Of a DNA stretch of 64,000 bases, positions 22,353 to 33,600 are shown piece after piece; position 1 is the stretch's first letter, and every line of letters starts with the position of its first letter. This DNA is from Corallium rubrum. Taxonomy: Eukaryota > Cnidaria > Anthozoa > Scleralcyonacea > Coralliidae. The stretch spans positions 3,543,604 through 3,607,603 of the forward strand of contig OZ036010.1 in assembly GCA_964035015.1 (NCBI GenBank), in the 5' to 3' direction. The notes below the pieces were generated by a model that was not told the origin of the DNA, searched no databases, and was given only the letters and a program-made list of their open reading frames with translations. Both the position numbers and the translations under genes were made by a program.

Positions 22353-24025
22353 AATCGTCTGGAGTTTAGACAGTCTATTAAGACGGAGTAAACTATCTAA
22401 GTTGCCAAATGGCAACACTACTGGCTAAAGAGTTAAGAAGTAAATAATATATCGTCTGACATGCATTTAATAGCAAGAAAAAATACTAAAGTCTGCACTG
22501 CAAAAACAGTACTTTTGCGTTTGAGTTAATTTACTCAATTTTTGAGTAAATGTGAAGCTACACTCGTTACAATGAGTAAATATTACTCAAAACGAGACTT
22601 AATTAAGAAGTTTCTACTGACCACTCAATCACTTTAGTTATGATTTACTTCTTGATCTTGTTTGAGCAGTAAGAATATTTAACAATTTGTCACCGAAGAC
22701 GAGGTGACTATTGGTGAATATTAGTAAATACACCGATAGTCACCGAGACTGAGGTGACTAATTGTTTTAGTATAATTTCAGAGGTTGATAAAAAACCAAT
22801 CACACTGAAACAAAAACTTTTAAACAACTGCTTTCATTTTAGCAGTGGTGATTCTGTTTATTCACAGACGATGTTAGCAAGCCACAGGCTTTGTCAGTAA
22901 ATAATTTCAAAAAAAGAGTAAACAACATCCTACTTTGGAATTGAACTTGTACATACATTCAAATATATGCTAAACAGACTTTTATTCTGGTGTTTTGCAT
23001 CCTGTGTTACAGACGTTTTGCACTTAATTCATGTTCAATATGTTCTTCACTCATGACGAAGTTTTCGAAAACATCGCTACGACCAAAACCCAACCAAAAC
23101 TTTACTAGAAAATACGAAGAATTCTAGAAAATATACGTCCTTACCTTTACAAAGTTTTGTTTTTACGATATTTGATATGTACAACATCTCAGTGATAAAT
23201 ATTTTCAGTATTATGCTCTTTTGTTTGTTTCAAAAACTGACTGATTCTGACATTCTCTCCTATACAACTATTCCAAAGCTGTTGGAATAATTATTTTGGG
23301 ACAGCGAACACAGGTGGAGAATAATGATATTGGGTGAGCAGAGAAAAACTCTACTTGATCGAGGCTGAGATTTCGTGAACCCGTGACTTTCGGCAACCTC
23401 GTACCCAGGCTCTTTCGCTGAGAAAAGAGCCTGGGTACGAGGTTGGCATTTCGGTTTATTAGTCCAACTCTACCAACTGACTACTAAGCTATCTACACTG
23501 TATTCTATTACGGTTATCTATCCTATCTAGTATTGGTCGACCGTAGTCGGAGGAGCCAGAGGAGAGCTCCTCTTTCATTAGCTACTATACCGGTACCCTA
23601 AGGCAGGGGTAGATATACTGCCGAAACAGAGAACGTAGGAGTCTAACGTTTCGAGCGAAGGCCCTTCGTCAGAGCGAAACGCCAGTGTGTGCCCTTAAAT
23701 ATTAGGAGCCCTGAACAAATTTGAAAATGAGCAGTTCTAAATTTTTCTTAGGATGACCCCTGGTGTGTTGGTTTTGCTTTGACTGAACTCCGAGCTAGTG
23801 CGTTTTATGCCTGGAACTTATTTTTGTTTGGGTATTTTAGATATTGAGTACTAAAGGATACTACGTGAAAGGTTCGAAGAAACTGCAACCAAAATTAAAG
23901 CAGTCACTGGCCAAACTATCATTGAATTCTTCACAAGTACGTTACTAGAAACTAATATTATCCTCATCCTAATCGGTAGAAACTTTCCAATTATATTCAT
24001 AAAATCCTCGTCCAAAACATATATT
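22353..24025. other. No gene; short hairpins
   Basis: 22690-22770 has GGTGACTA / TAGTCACC hairpins ending AATTGTTTTAGTATA. 23395-23452 is a near-perfect palindrome with AACCTCGTACCCAGGCTC arms. 23618-23690 carries the CCGAAACAGAGAACG and CGAGCGAAGGCCCTTCGTC repeat. Nothing else recognised. Confidence 0.6.
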
Positions 24026-24029
24026 GAAC

Positions 24030-24140
24030 AACACCACCACCGACAACACTAACACTGACACTAACACTAACACTAACACTAACACTAACACTAACAATAC
24101 CAACACCACCAATAATACTAAGACCACCACCACCACCACC

Positions 24141-24171
<31 letters not shown>

Positions 24172-25340
24172 TCACCACCACCAACACCACTACCACCACC
24201 AACACAACAATAACAATAACAACAACACTAGCACCGCCAAAAACACTAACACCACCACCACTAACAACACCCCCACCACCACCACCACCAACATCATCAT
24301 CATCACAACCACCGCCACCAACAACAATAACACAACACAACCACCACCAACTACCACCACCACCACCAACTACCACCACCACCACCAACTACCACCACCA
24401 CCAACTACCACCACCACCAACTACCACCACCACCAACTACCACCACCACCAACTACCACCACCACCAACTACCACCACCACCAACTACCACCACCACCAA
24501 CTACCACCACCACCAACTACCACCACCACCAACTACCACCACCACCAACTACCACCACCACCAACTACCACCACCACCAACTACCACCACCACCAACTAC
24601 CACCACCACCAACTACCACCACCACCAACTACCACCACCACCAACTACCACCACCACCAACTACCACCACCACCAACTACCACCACCACCAACTACCACC
24701 ACCACCAACTACCACCACCACCACCTACCACCACCACCAACTACCACCACCAACTACCAACTACCAACCACCACCACCACCACCACCACCACCACCACCA
24801 CAACCACCACCACCACCACCACCTACCACCACCACCAACTACCAACTACCAACTACCAACTACCAACCACCACCACCACCACCACCACAACCACCACCAC
24901 AACCACAACCACAAACACAAACACAAACACAAACACAAACACAAACACAAACACAAACACAAACACAAACACAAACACAAACACAAACACAAACACAAAC
25001 ACAAACACAAACACAAACACAAACACAAACACAAACACAAACACAAACACAAACACAACCACCACCACCGCCGCCAACACCACCACCAACACAACCACCA
25101 ACACAACCACCAACACAACCACCAACACAACCACCAACACAATCACCAACACAACCACCAACACAACCACCAACACAACCACCACCACGACCACCACCAC
25201 CACCAACACAACCACCACCACCACCACCACCACCACTACCACCACCACCAAAACCAACACAAACCACCAACACTACCAGCAACAAGAACACCACCAACAC
25301 AACCACCAACACCAACACCAACGCCAACAAATGCTATATC
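24030..25340. repeat. 1.3-kb compound CA-rich satellite
   Basis: Blocks in order: ACTAAC-type hexamers; CCA/ACC triplets; a 16-bp unit CAACTACCACCACCAC at about 24350-24735; ACAAAC hexamers at 24905-25062; a 12-bp unit CCACCAACACAA at 25080-25190; mixed ACC. One strand has almost no G. Long frames through it (for example 24024-25466) are low-complexity and not genes. Confidence 0.95.
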
Positions 25341-25469
25341 AAATGCTATAAGACAGCAAGTATAAGCATACACTTTTATTACAAAATCCCATGGATTTAC
25401 ATTCAAAATTATTTCATTCTACTAATATTCATTATTCATTTTATTATTCGCATGCAATTCACATAATTG

Positions 25470-26170
25470 GACTGCTTTGCAGTGGCCAAAATATTTCTAG
25501 CTATTTTACAATAAAAACAATTTAACTCCCTTCCTATCCAAAGCGTTCAAGATTTATGTTGGACAATAAGTTAAATTCTTTTGTTATATAGCTGGTTTTC
25601 GGTGGATGTAACTAGAACTGTCATTGGTTCATTTAAGGTCACGTGGTATGAGACAAACGAAATGTTTCTGGCGCGGACAATAAGGGCGACATTTCTGACT
25701 GGGTTGCTCGTTTGGGCTGCAATTACTCAATGTAAATGCAGCTAAACGGCTTGAATCTGGTGAAAACTCCAGCTATGCAACAAACACATAAAGTGTCTAT
25801 GAAGCAAAAAAAATTTAGCGGTTTTGAACAGATCAGCATGACAGGTGAAAATTTCAAGCAAATCGGCTGCATAGTCTTTGAGCTATAAACTCTCAAAGTT
25901 TGCCATGACTTATTTATTTTTGAAGAAATTAATCCCTTGGTTAGACCGTATGCAGTTAGACAACTATGCATAACCAGAATGGATTTTAATATTCACAATC
26001 CAACGGCGTACGACGTCCCTATATATTTAATCCTAGTCTTTCCTTATTTTGTAATATCAAGAAGAAAAGTTTGGCACCTACTGATATCTCAAAAAGTACA
26101 TACCACATTTTAATATTTAATTTCTTTGAAAATGGGCTATTTAAATTATGAGCTTCAAATTTTTTCGTAT
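25470..26170. other. No gene recognised
   Basis: AT-rich sequence with no coding signal and no repeat I can name. Confidence 0.5.
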
Positions 26171-26178
26171 GTTTTTGC

Positions 26179-26339
26179 TGTACAAGCTGTCGTTAGTTAA
26201 ACTCACAGAAAAACTCTGAGCTCCAGAGGGGACTCGAACCCACAACCTTCCGAATGCCAGCCGGACGATCTCACCATTGAGCCATTGCATGCATGTAACT
26301 CAGATGGTACACTGAGGTTGTTTTACGACAGCTTGTACA
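26179..26339 (-). mobile_element. Short element with inverted ends and a tRNA-like core
   Basis: Ends TGTACAAGCTGTCGT (26179-26193) and its inverse (26325-26339). Read on the minus strand, 26290-26226 is tRNA-like: GGCTCAATGGTGAGATC A-box region, a five-pair anticodon stem TCCGG/TCGGA with one G-U around loop CTGGCAT, and B-box GGGTTCGAGTCCC. Confidence 0.55.
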
Positions 26340-26402
26340 TTAAAAACAAACGGAAAAACTAATTCTTTGAACGTTTTCATGGCGATAGAGTAATATAAAT
26401 AA

Positions 26403-26690
26403 GTTTTGTGGAAACACCACGTAAAATATTTCTTAGCAAAGAAATATTTTACGTGGTATTTCCACAAAACTTATTTATATAAACGGAAAAACTTCGCAAA
26501 CTTCAAGCTGAAAACATTACTCACACTTCAAATTTGTTGTATCAGAAATTTTCATTTCACAGACGCTTTAATGTTTGATCTCTTGGGAAACTATGTGTAG
26601 TTAGTTTTGTTTTCCCTCAATCTCAATGTTTTCCTCGACTTCGTCCGGGGAAACATTGAGACTCTCGGGAAAACAAAACTAACTGCCCTT
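26403..26690. repeat. Two long hairpins
   Basis: 26403-26471: GTGGAAACACCACGTAAAAT arm against its near-exact inverse. 26598-26690: TTAGTTTTGTTTTCCC arm with apex CTCGACTTCGTCC. Confidence 0.8.
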
Positions 26691-27036
26691 ATCCAATTCA
26701 TTAATATTTATGAAGAAAATTCAAAAGAAATAGGAATGTTAAATCTGGTGTTTTAATTGGATACCAATTCGTCCTGATTTACATAAACTTTTCGCTTGAT
26801 TTTCTCATCTTAGACAGCTTATATCTTACAGATTGTTGATAAACCAGAACATTTAGATGTGTGAATTGGATAAGTGCTTTGTGTTGTAAATGCCCTTCTC
26901 AAACTCATTAATAATTCATGAGGAAAACAAAGGAAATCAGTACTGAACTGGAAACCCGGTCTTAATTAGCAAAGAATTTTGCCAACTTTCAACCTGATTT
27001 TTTCATAAAATACTGATTTGTTTGAGAAGCTAGATC

Positions 27037-27450
27037 AAACACTCGAAAGAGTGTTTCATCCTCTATCCAGTCACCTCGAAATTGGTTAAAAAACTCGGCC
27101 TACGGCCTCGTTTTTCAACCACTTCTCGGTGACTGGATATCGGATGAAACACTCTTCCTCGTATTTTATCTATTACTTCTCAAACTCATTAATAATTCAT
27201 GAGGAAAAAATAATCAGTTACCGAGACGTTGTTGTGAAATGTGGTAATAAACTCCCATAAATTAAGACAAGTTTTACCTCAAATTTCTCTTTAAATACTG
27301 ATTTGTTTGAGAAGCTATATCATACACTCGAAAGCCGTTTATTATCTGATTTAAAAACACCTCGAAGTGAGTTAAAAAACTCGGCTATCGCCGACACTTC
27401 TCGGTGTTTCCAAGTTAGATAATAAACGGCTTCTCGTGTATGATATATAT
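27037..27450. repeat. Two hairpin MITEs with GCC-GGC apices
   Basis: 27037-27165: GAGTGTTTCATCC and TCCAGTCACC arms around CGGCCTACGGCCTCG; a relative sits at 38941-39068. 27321-27450: CCGTTTATTATCT arms around CGGCTATCGCCG. Confidence 0.75.
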
Positions 27451-27582
27451 ATTACAGTTCGGTCGCCCATATTGCATATATATTGCTTATAACAACACTG
27501 CTTACAAATGTTTGCGCTTGCATGAGCTTTTAAAGAAAAAAACTCCACAAAAGATGTGGAAACTACACGTAAAACCACACAA

Positions 27583-28109
27583 CTTAAAGTGCCACTAACC
27601 CCCCCAAAAGTTTTTCGCAAATCTAAAAGCTCTTATTGAGTGGATTAGTCCAGTGAATAAATTATTGGTATTGGTTTCTTTGGTCTTCTGCAGACCACCA
27701 AAGTTGCAAAAATTGGCATATACATGTCCCATGGCGGAGAAGGAAAGGGAATGGGTATATTCCTGGTGTGACGTCAGACAAGCCAAACAAGGAACTCATT
27801 TGAGCTCTGTCTGCTGAATGCATAGAATTTTTACATTGAGTTAGTTGGGAAAATGAATTTTCAACCCAAAAAATTCTATGTATTCACCAGACAGAGCTCA
27901 AAGGAGTTCCTTGTTTAACTTGTCTGACGTAACACCAGGAATATACCCATTCCCTTTCCTACTCCCCCATGGGACATGCAGATGCAACTTTGGTCGTCTA
28001 CAGAAGATCAACGAAACGTCCAATACCAATAATTTATTAACTGGCCTAATCCACTCAATAAGGGCTCTTAGATTTGTGAGAAAATTTTTTGGGGTTAGTG
28101 GCACTTTAA
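27583..28109. mobile_element. Fold-back element, arms ~245 bp, TTAA-flanked
   Basis: Arms 27583-27833 and 27868-28109 are inverted copies. The outer ends are TTAAAGTGCCACTAAC and its inverse, suggesting a TTAA or TTA/TAA target. No full-length frame. Confidence 0.8.
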
Positions 28110-28482
28110 TTATCACAAATTAAGCAGCATTGTTCCAACAGCCGATATCAGGATGTGTTCGCACTTCTTGTTCCTATATAGTTGTTTGAAGTCTGGAACA
28201 AGTTGTTAGCATCTTGTAACAAGGTTGATTACTTCATCAAGCTTGTACAAGATGTCTCTACCGCAAGTCTGATATCACCTGCACGTAACAAGTTGCTACA
28301 CGACCGTTGGCGACAACAAGCTAATTGTAGCAGCTTTGATGAAATAACAATAGACTTCACAAGCCTGTTGCGAACACATCTTGTTGACAAGCTGTGAGAT
28401 TTTTCCTGTGTAGTCGTGACAACAACAACCAGACAGTGACACAGCAAACTGATGAATAATAAGGCTCAAATAGAGAGACATT

Positions 28483-29118
28483 AGGGCGTTTTATACGGGG
28501 CAAAATAAGCCACCGCTTAAATAAGTCGCGAACAGCTCGTATAAACGGTCTCGTGTAATCAATAGACCACTTTCATAATGGCCACCATTTTAAATATTCT
28601 TTTATGTGCATCTAAATGAGCCTTATGAAGCAAAGATTCTTTTGAATTACAAACACACAAACGAGGCCAGAAAGGCTTAAATGCACATAAAAGAATATTC
28701 AAATTAGTCACTATTATGAAAGTGGTCTATAAGCCGCGACTAAAATAAGTCCAGGGTTGAATCTACAATCAGTACAAAAAATTTGAAACGAAAGGTAATT
28801 CAACTAGTGTCCCCCTCCCCAATTCAATGTTGGTCTGAGCTTAATTTTCCATTTTCATATCTTCAAGAAAAGGCATATTCTTACATTGCTATCAACATAG
28901 CAACATTGAACAGGGGGGGGGGGGGGGGTTAGAAAATATTAAATTAGTAAGGAACTGAAGGATCAATTGTATGAAGCGTTTCAACGAATAAATGCACTGA
29001 TTGTAGTCCAAAATAAATCGCGGCTTATTCAAGAATTTACCGTTTATACGAGCTGTTCACTTATTTAAGCCGCGTTTTATTTTGCCCCGTATAAATTTTG
29101 CCCCGTATAAAAGACCCT
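28483..29118. mobile_element. MITE with AGGGCGTTTTATACGGGG ends, hosting another MITE
   Basis: Inverted ends about 65-80 bp: 28483-28548 and 29038-29118 share TATACGGGGCAAAATAA and CGTATAAACGGT. The MITE at 28562-28730 lies inside it. Confidence 0.7.
28562..28730. mobile_element. 169-bp MITE with ATAGACCACTTTCATAAT ends, copy 1
   Basis: Inverted ends ATAGACCACTTTCATAAT / ATTATGAAAGTGGTCTAT. The second copy is 62113-63012, split by a LINE. Confidence 0.8.
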
Positions 29119-29800
29119 ATTGGGAAGTTCTCTAAACCGTAATACCGAGAATAAAACAATCAGAAAAACCCGCAATACCGTGTCGAAAATTCACAGAATA
29201 CCGTGTCGAAAATTCACAGAATATCGTGTATACCAAAGCTAAACGAATTACTGAAATGCCCGTATACGAGAAGCATCACAACACCGAAAATTCCAACGTG
29301 TCCTTCCAAATATTCCGTTATGTTTTCAAGAAAAGGGACTGATATTACTGAGAATATTTTACAACAATTTACAATAAAGCTATACAACGGTTATCTACCT
29401 TAATTTTTCGCTTGTTATCCGTTGTATATTGAGAAAACGTCTGTGACCATTCTGTGACCTTATATTAAAACACTCTACAATTTTCCCGCTCTTCTTTGAA
29501 GTTACGAGAATTGAGCCCACGCATGTGTATCACATTTGACAACGGTCTGGCATTTTTTTGCCTGACTATACTTCAAGTTAGGTCCACATAAATACTTTAG
29601 GTTCAGGCATGTTTTGTTAGCCCTACCACAATTACGAACTACCATACAATATCTTACACTATTTAAACTATTATGTGGACCTAACACGAAGTACTTACCT
29701 TTCTTTGCTTGCTCGTTAATTGTTATGTCTGCTTGAAAGTTTTTCTTTTGTTTTTGCGTTTATTCCACATCTAATATTTCTTCGTCTTATTCCGCACCAG
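29119..29800. other. No gene recognised
   Basis: An inverted pair TTAGGTCCACATAA at 29579-29592 and 29671-29684. Nothing else. Confidence 0.45.
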
Positions 29801-30013
29801 CAAACAAGTTCTTCAACTTCGGTCTCGCCACCAAGTCACGACGCTACACAAACACATCCATCAGCAGTAGACGACCGTGAGATTTCGACAGGGACCATGG
29901 GAAAGACGACGGACTCCGAGGACAAGAAACGAAGATCGAGAAAAGACCGACGAGGTCTGGTCGTATTCCCAAACCACCAAATCGCCTCTATCTTTAAAAG
30001 CGTAAAAAAATAA
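29801..30013 (+). CDS. Possible terminal coding exon, unrecognised
   Basis: After the acceptor-like TCCGCACCAG an open frame reads QTSSSTSVSPPSHDATQTH, then a very basic KKRRSRKDRRG, and stops after SIFKSVKK. Base composition is richer than its surroundings. No family recognised and no partner exon found, so it may be chance. Confidence 0.2.
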   Translation, partial: QTSSSTSVSPPSHDATQTHPSAVDDREISTGTMGKTTDSEDKKRRSRKDRRGLVVFPNHQIASIFKSVKK

Positions 30014-30274
30014 ATACTTTAGAGTAAAGTATAGTAATACGACCAACCTAACCAAGTACTATGTCTAGAATATTTACAGAATAGAAGAAGTATAGAATAT
30101 AATTTAAAAAGTAGTTTCTGTATCTACTTGCGAAGTTCAAGAATACCTTATTCGCCAAAATTTGAACCGTTAAGACCCAACTTAACCTACCAGATATCCG
30201 CTGTTTTTATCTTCGTATAATTCCAGATCTTGCTCTTGACCTATAAGGAAAAGTTGTTATAGAATATAAGTAAG

Positions 30275-30615
30275 TTGTACTGTACTGTACTGTACTGTAC
30301 TGTACTGTACTGTACTGTACTGTACTGCACTGCAATGTACTGTACCGTACCGTACCGTACTGTACTGTACTGTACTGTACTGTACTGTACTGTACTGTAC
30401 TGTACTGTACTGTACTGTACTGTACTGTACTGTACTGTACTGTACTGTAAACTGTACTGTACTGTACTGTACTGTACTGTACTGTACTGTACTGTACTGC
30501 ACTGCACTGCACTGCACTGCACTGCACTGCACTGCACTGCACTGCACTGCACTGCACTGCACTGCACAGCACTGCACTGTAAACTGTACTCTAAACTGTA
30601 CTCTAAACTATACTC
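30275..30615. repeat. Pentanucleotide array (GTACT)n then (GCACT)n
   Basis: About 65 units: TGTAC up to about 30500, then TGCAC, then a few ~14-bp CTGTACTCTAAA units to 30615. It begins 15 bases beyond the ELOA stop codon, so it would be in the ELOA 3' untranslated region. Confidence 0.95.
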
Positions 30616-30629
30616 TAAACTGAAAACTG

Positions 30630-30691
30630 TCAATGAACCAACCTTGCTACGTTCCCCATTTGTTTAACCTTTTTCATTAAAGCAGTTTGTT
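30630..30691 (-). CDS. ELOA: ELOA exon 12 (stop)
   Basis: Acceptor tatcgttcag; QTALMKKVKQMGNVARLVH, then TGA. Sits between two simple-repeat blocks. The match to the Elongin A C-terminus and the fitting phase support it despite its small size. Confidence 0.8.
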
Positions 30692-33600
30692 CTGAACGAT
30701 AAAATAGAAATTTAATAATCAACTGTTCGATTGACTAATCAATCAGTACTGATCATGATCGTCAAACGAAACCGTTGATTAACGTATAAGAATAAAAGGT
30801 AGAGAAAGAGAAGGATGAAAAAAACTGGGAAAGAAGGAATGAATGAAGGAAGGAAGGAAGGAAGGAAGGAAGGAAGGAAGGAAGGAAGGAAGGAAGGAAG
30901 GAAGGAAGGAAGGAAGGAAGGAAGGAAGGAAGGAAGGAAGGAAGGAAGGAAGGAAGGAAGGAAGGAAGGAAGGAAGGAAGGAAGGAAGGAAGGAAGGAAG
31001 GAAGGAAGGAAGGAAGGAAGGAAGGAAGGAAGGAAGGAAGGAAGGAAGGAAGGAAGGAAGGAAGGAAGGAAGGAAGGAAGGAAGGAAGGAAGGAAGGAAG
31101 GAAGGAAGGAAGGAAGGAAGGAAGGAAGGAAGGAAGGAAGGAAGGAAGGAAGGAAGGAAGGAAGGAAGGAAGGAAGGAAGGAAGGAAGGAAGGAAGGAAG
31201 GAAGGAAGGAAGGAAGGAAGGAAGGAAGGAAGGAAGGAAGGAAGGAAGGAAGGAAGGAAGGAAGGAAGGAAGGAAGGAAGGAAGGAAGGAGGGAATGAGG
31301 GAGGGAGGGAGGCAGGGAGGGAGGGAGGGAGGGAGGGAGGGAGGCAGGGAGGGAGGCAGGGAGGGAGGAAGGGGGGGAGTGAGGGAGGGAGGGAGGGAGG
31401 AAGGAAGGAAGGAAGGAAGGAAGGAAGGAAGGAAGGAAGGAGGGAAGGAAAGGGGAAAAGAAAGGAAGAAGTAGAAATGGAAGAAAATAAGAAAATCGAC
31501 ACAGTAAACAATGTCATACTTGTTCTTTTTGGAGCGACTATAATAGGTCGTGAAGGTCGTGAGGGTCGTGAAGTGGATGACGTCGAAGCCGGAGTCCTAA
31601 TGTTCAGAGGAGGCGTAATAACAACACCATGACCAGTGCCATGTTTCATCTGCTTTCTTCTTACTTGAGGCGGTGCTTTAGCTTGTGTTTGTACAAATGC
31701 CAGTTTCACCTGACGAACTACAAAACATTACTACAATCAATGCTTTCTCATCAAAATACATAACTACAATCAATGCTTCTCATCAAAATACATAAAAGTC
31801 TTTTATAAGTACAGTAATACGTGACAAATTTACAAACCTGGAGTCCTGGACGCTTGGGAAGCGTTTATTTTTGCGTTAATTAACTTTAATCGTTTCTCTC
31901 TACCTTCATGCTTTTCCTATGAAAGTATCAAAAAACAGTCAAGACGGAAAATTACCACGACACATCAAAGACATCGCGTTAAGGTCTTGTTACACCATAC
32001 AGGTTTTTATACGACTTGTCTCGCAATAGCAGCATAGTCTCGCAACGGCGTTCGCGTAATTGTGAGACAAGTTGCATGAATTATTGCAGTGTGTAACATG
32101 CTGTGCAATGATCAAGATCATTGTAAGACAAGTTGCACGAACCACTACAGTGTGTAACATGCTGTGCAATGGCCAAGATCATTGTAAGACAAGTTGCACG
32201 AACCACTACAGTGTGTAACATGCTGTGCAATGGCCAAGATCATTGTAAGACAAGTTGCACGAACCATTGCAGTGTGTAACATGCTGTGCAATGATCAGGA
32301 TCGTTGTGAGACAAGTTGCACGAACCATTGCAGTGTGTGACATGCTGTGCAATGGTCAAGATCGTTGTGAGACAAGTTGCACGAACCATTGCAGTGTGTA
32401 ACATGCTGCACAATGGTCAAGATCATTGTGAGACAAGTTGCATGAACCATTGCAGTGTGTAACATGCTGTGCAATGGTCAAGATAGTTACAAGAACCATT
32501 GCGGTGTGTAACATGCTGTGCAATGGTCAAGATCGTTGACAAGTTGCATGAACCATTGCAGTGTGTAATATTCTGTGCAATGGTCAAGATCGTTGTGAGA
32601 CAAGTTGCACGAACCATTGCAGTGTGTAACATGCTGTGCAATGGTCAAGATCATGCAAGACAAGTTACATCAATCGTTGCACAAAATAGAACGAGTTCTA
32701 TTCTGTGAAACGCCTGCAGCAACTTGTCTCGCACCATCTTTGGTCATTGCACACGCTACACGCTGCAATGGTTAGTGTAACTTGTCTGACATGCAACGAT
32801 CACGTCAATGTCGTTGATTCGTTGGCATTGCGAAACAAATTGCATGGGAAATTGCATCGCGTAACAAGGCCTTTACGAACATTAAAAATATACATTCAAT
32901 ATATTTGTCAAATATGAAAAATAGAGAAAATGTTTGCTCTGTCGAAATAAAGATACAGATCCGAGAAACTAACTGATCAAATTCGAGGGTAATAGCACTA
33001 ATGGGAATGTATTTCTTGGTTTGTTTACCAGATAAAGTGACCGCCAATCGTCGTGTTCCTCAGGAACTGTTCCTTTGAAATCTCTGTGGAAATGAGTTTT
33101 CCACAGGGGACCAGTGTCTTCTATAAAATACTAAAAGAACAACAAAATATCATAATAGTTAGGGAGGAAAAAAGACAGAAAGAAGGAAGGAGGGAGGAAA
33201 AAAAGAGGGAGGGAGGAAGGGACGGAGGGAGGGAGGGACGGAGGGAGGGAGGGAGGGAGGGACGGAGGGAGGGAGGGAGGGAGGGAGGGAGGGACGGAGG
33301 GAGGGACGGAGGGAGGGAGGGACGGACGGATGGAGAGAGGGAGGGAGGGAGATAGAGGAGGAAGGGAGGAAGGGAGGAAGGGAGGAAGGGAGGAAGGGGG
33401 AAGGGAGGGAGGGAGGGAGGGAGGAAGGGAGGAAGGGAGGGAGGGAGGGAGGGAGGGAGGAAGGGAGGAAGGGAGGAAGGGAGGAAGGGAGGAAGGGAGG
33501 AAGGGAGGAAGGGAGGAAGGGAGGAAGGGAGGAAGGGAGGAAGGGAGGAAGGAAGGAAGGAAGGAAGGGAGGAAGGGAGGAAGGGAGGAAGGGAGGAAGG

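Noticed and set aside
24024-25466. 480-codon Thr/Asn/Pro-rich open frame
   Set aside because: Entirely satellite sequence; equally long frames on the other strand.
32060-32660. 60-bp repeats as a possible CRISPR or tRNA array
   Set aside because: Units are contiguous, without spacers, inside inverted-repeat ends.
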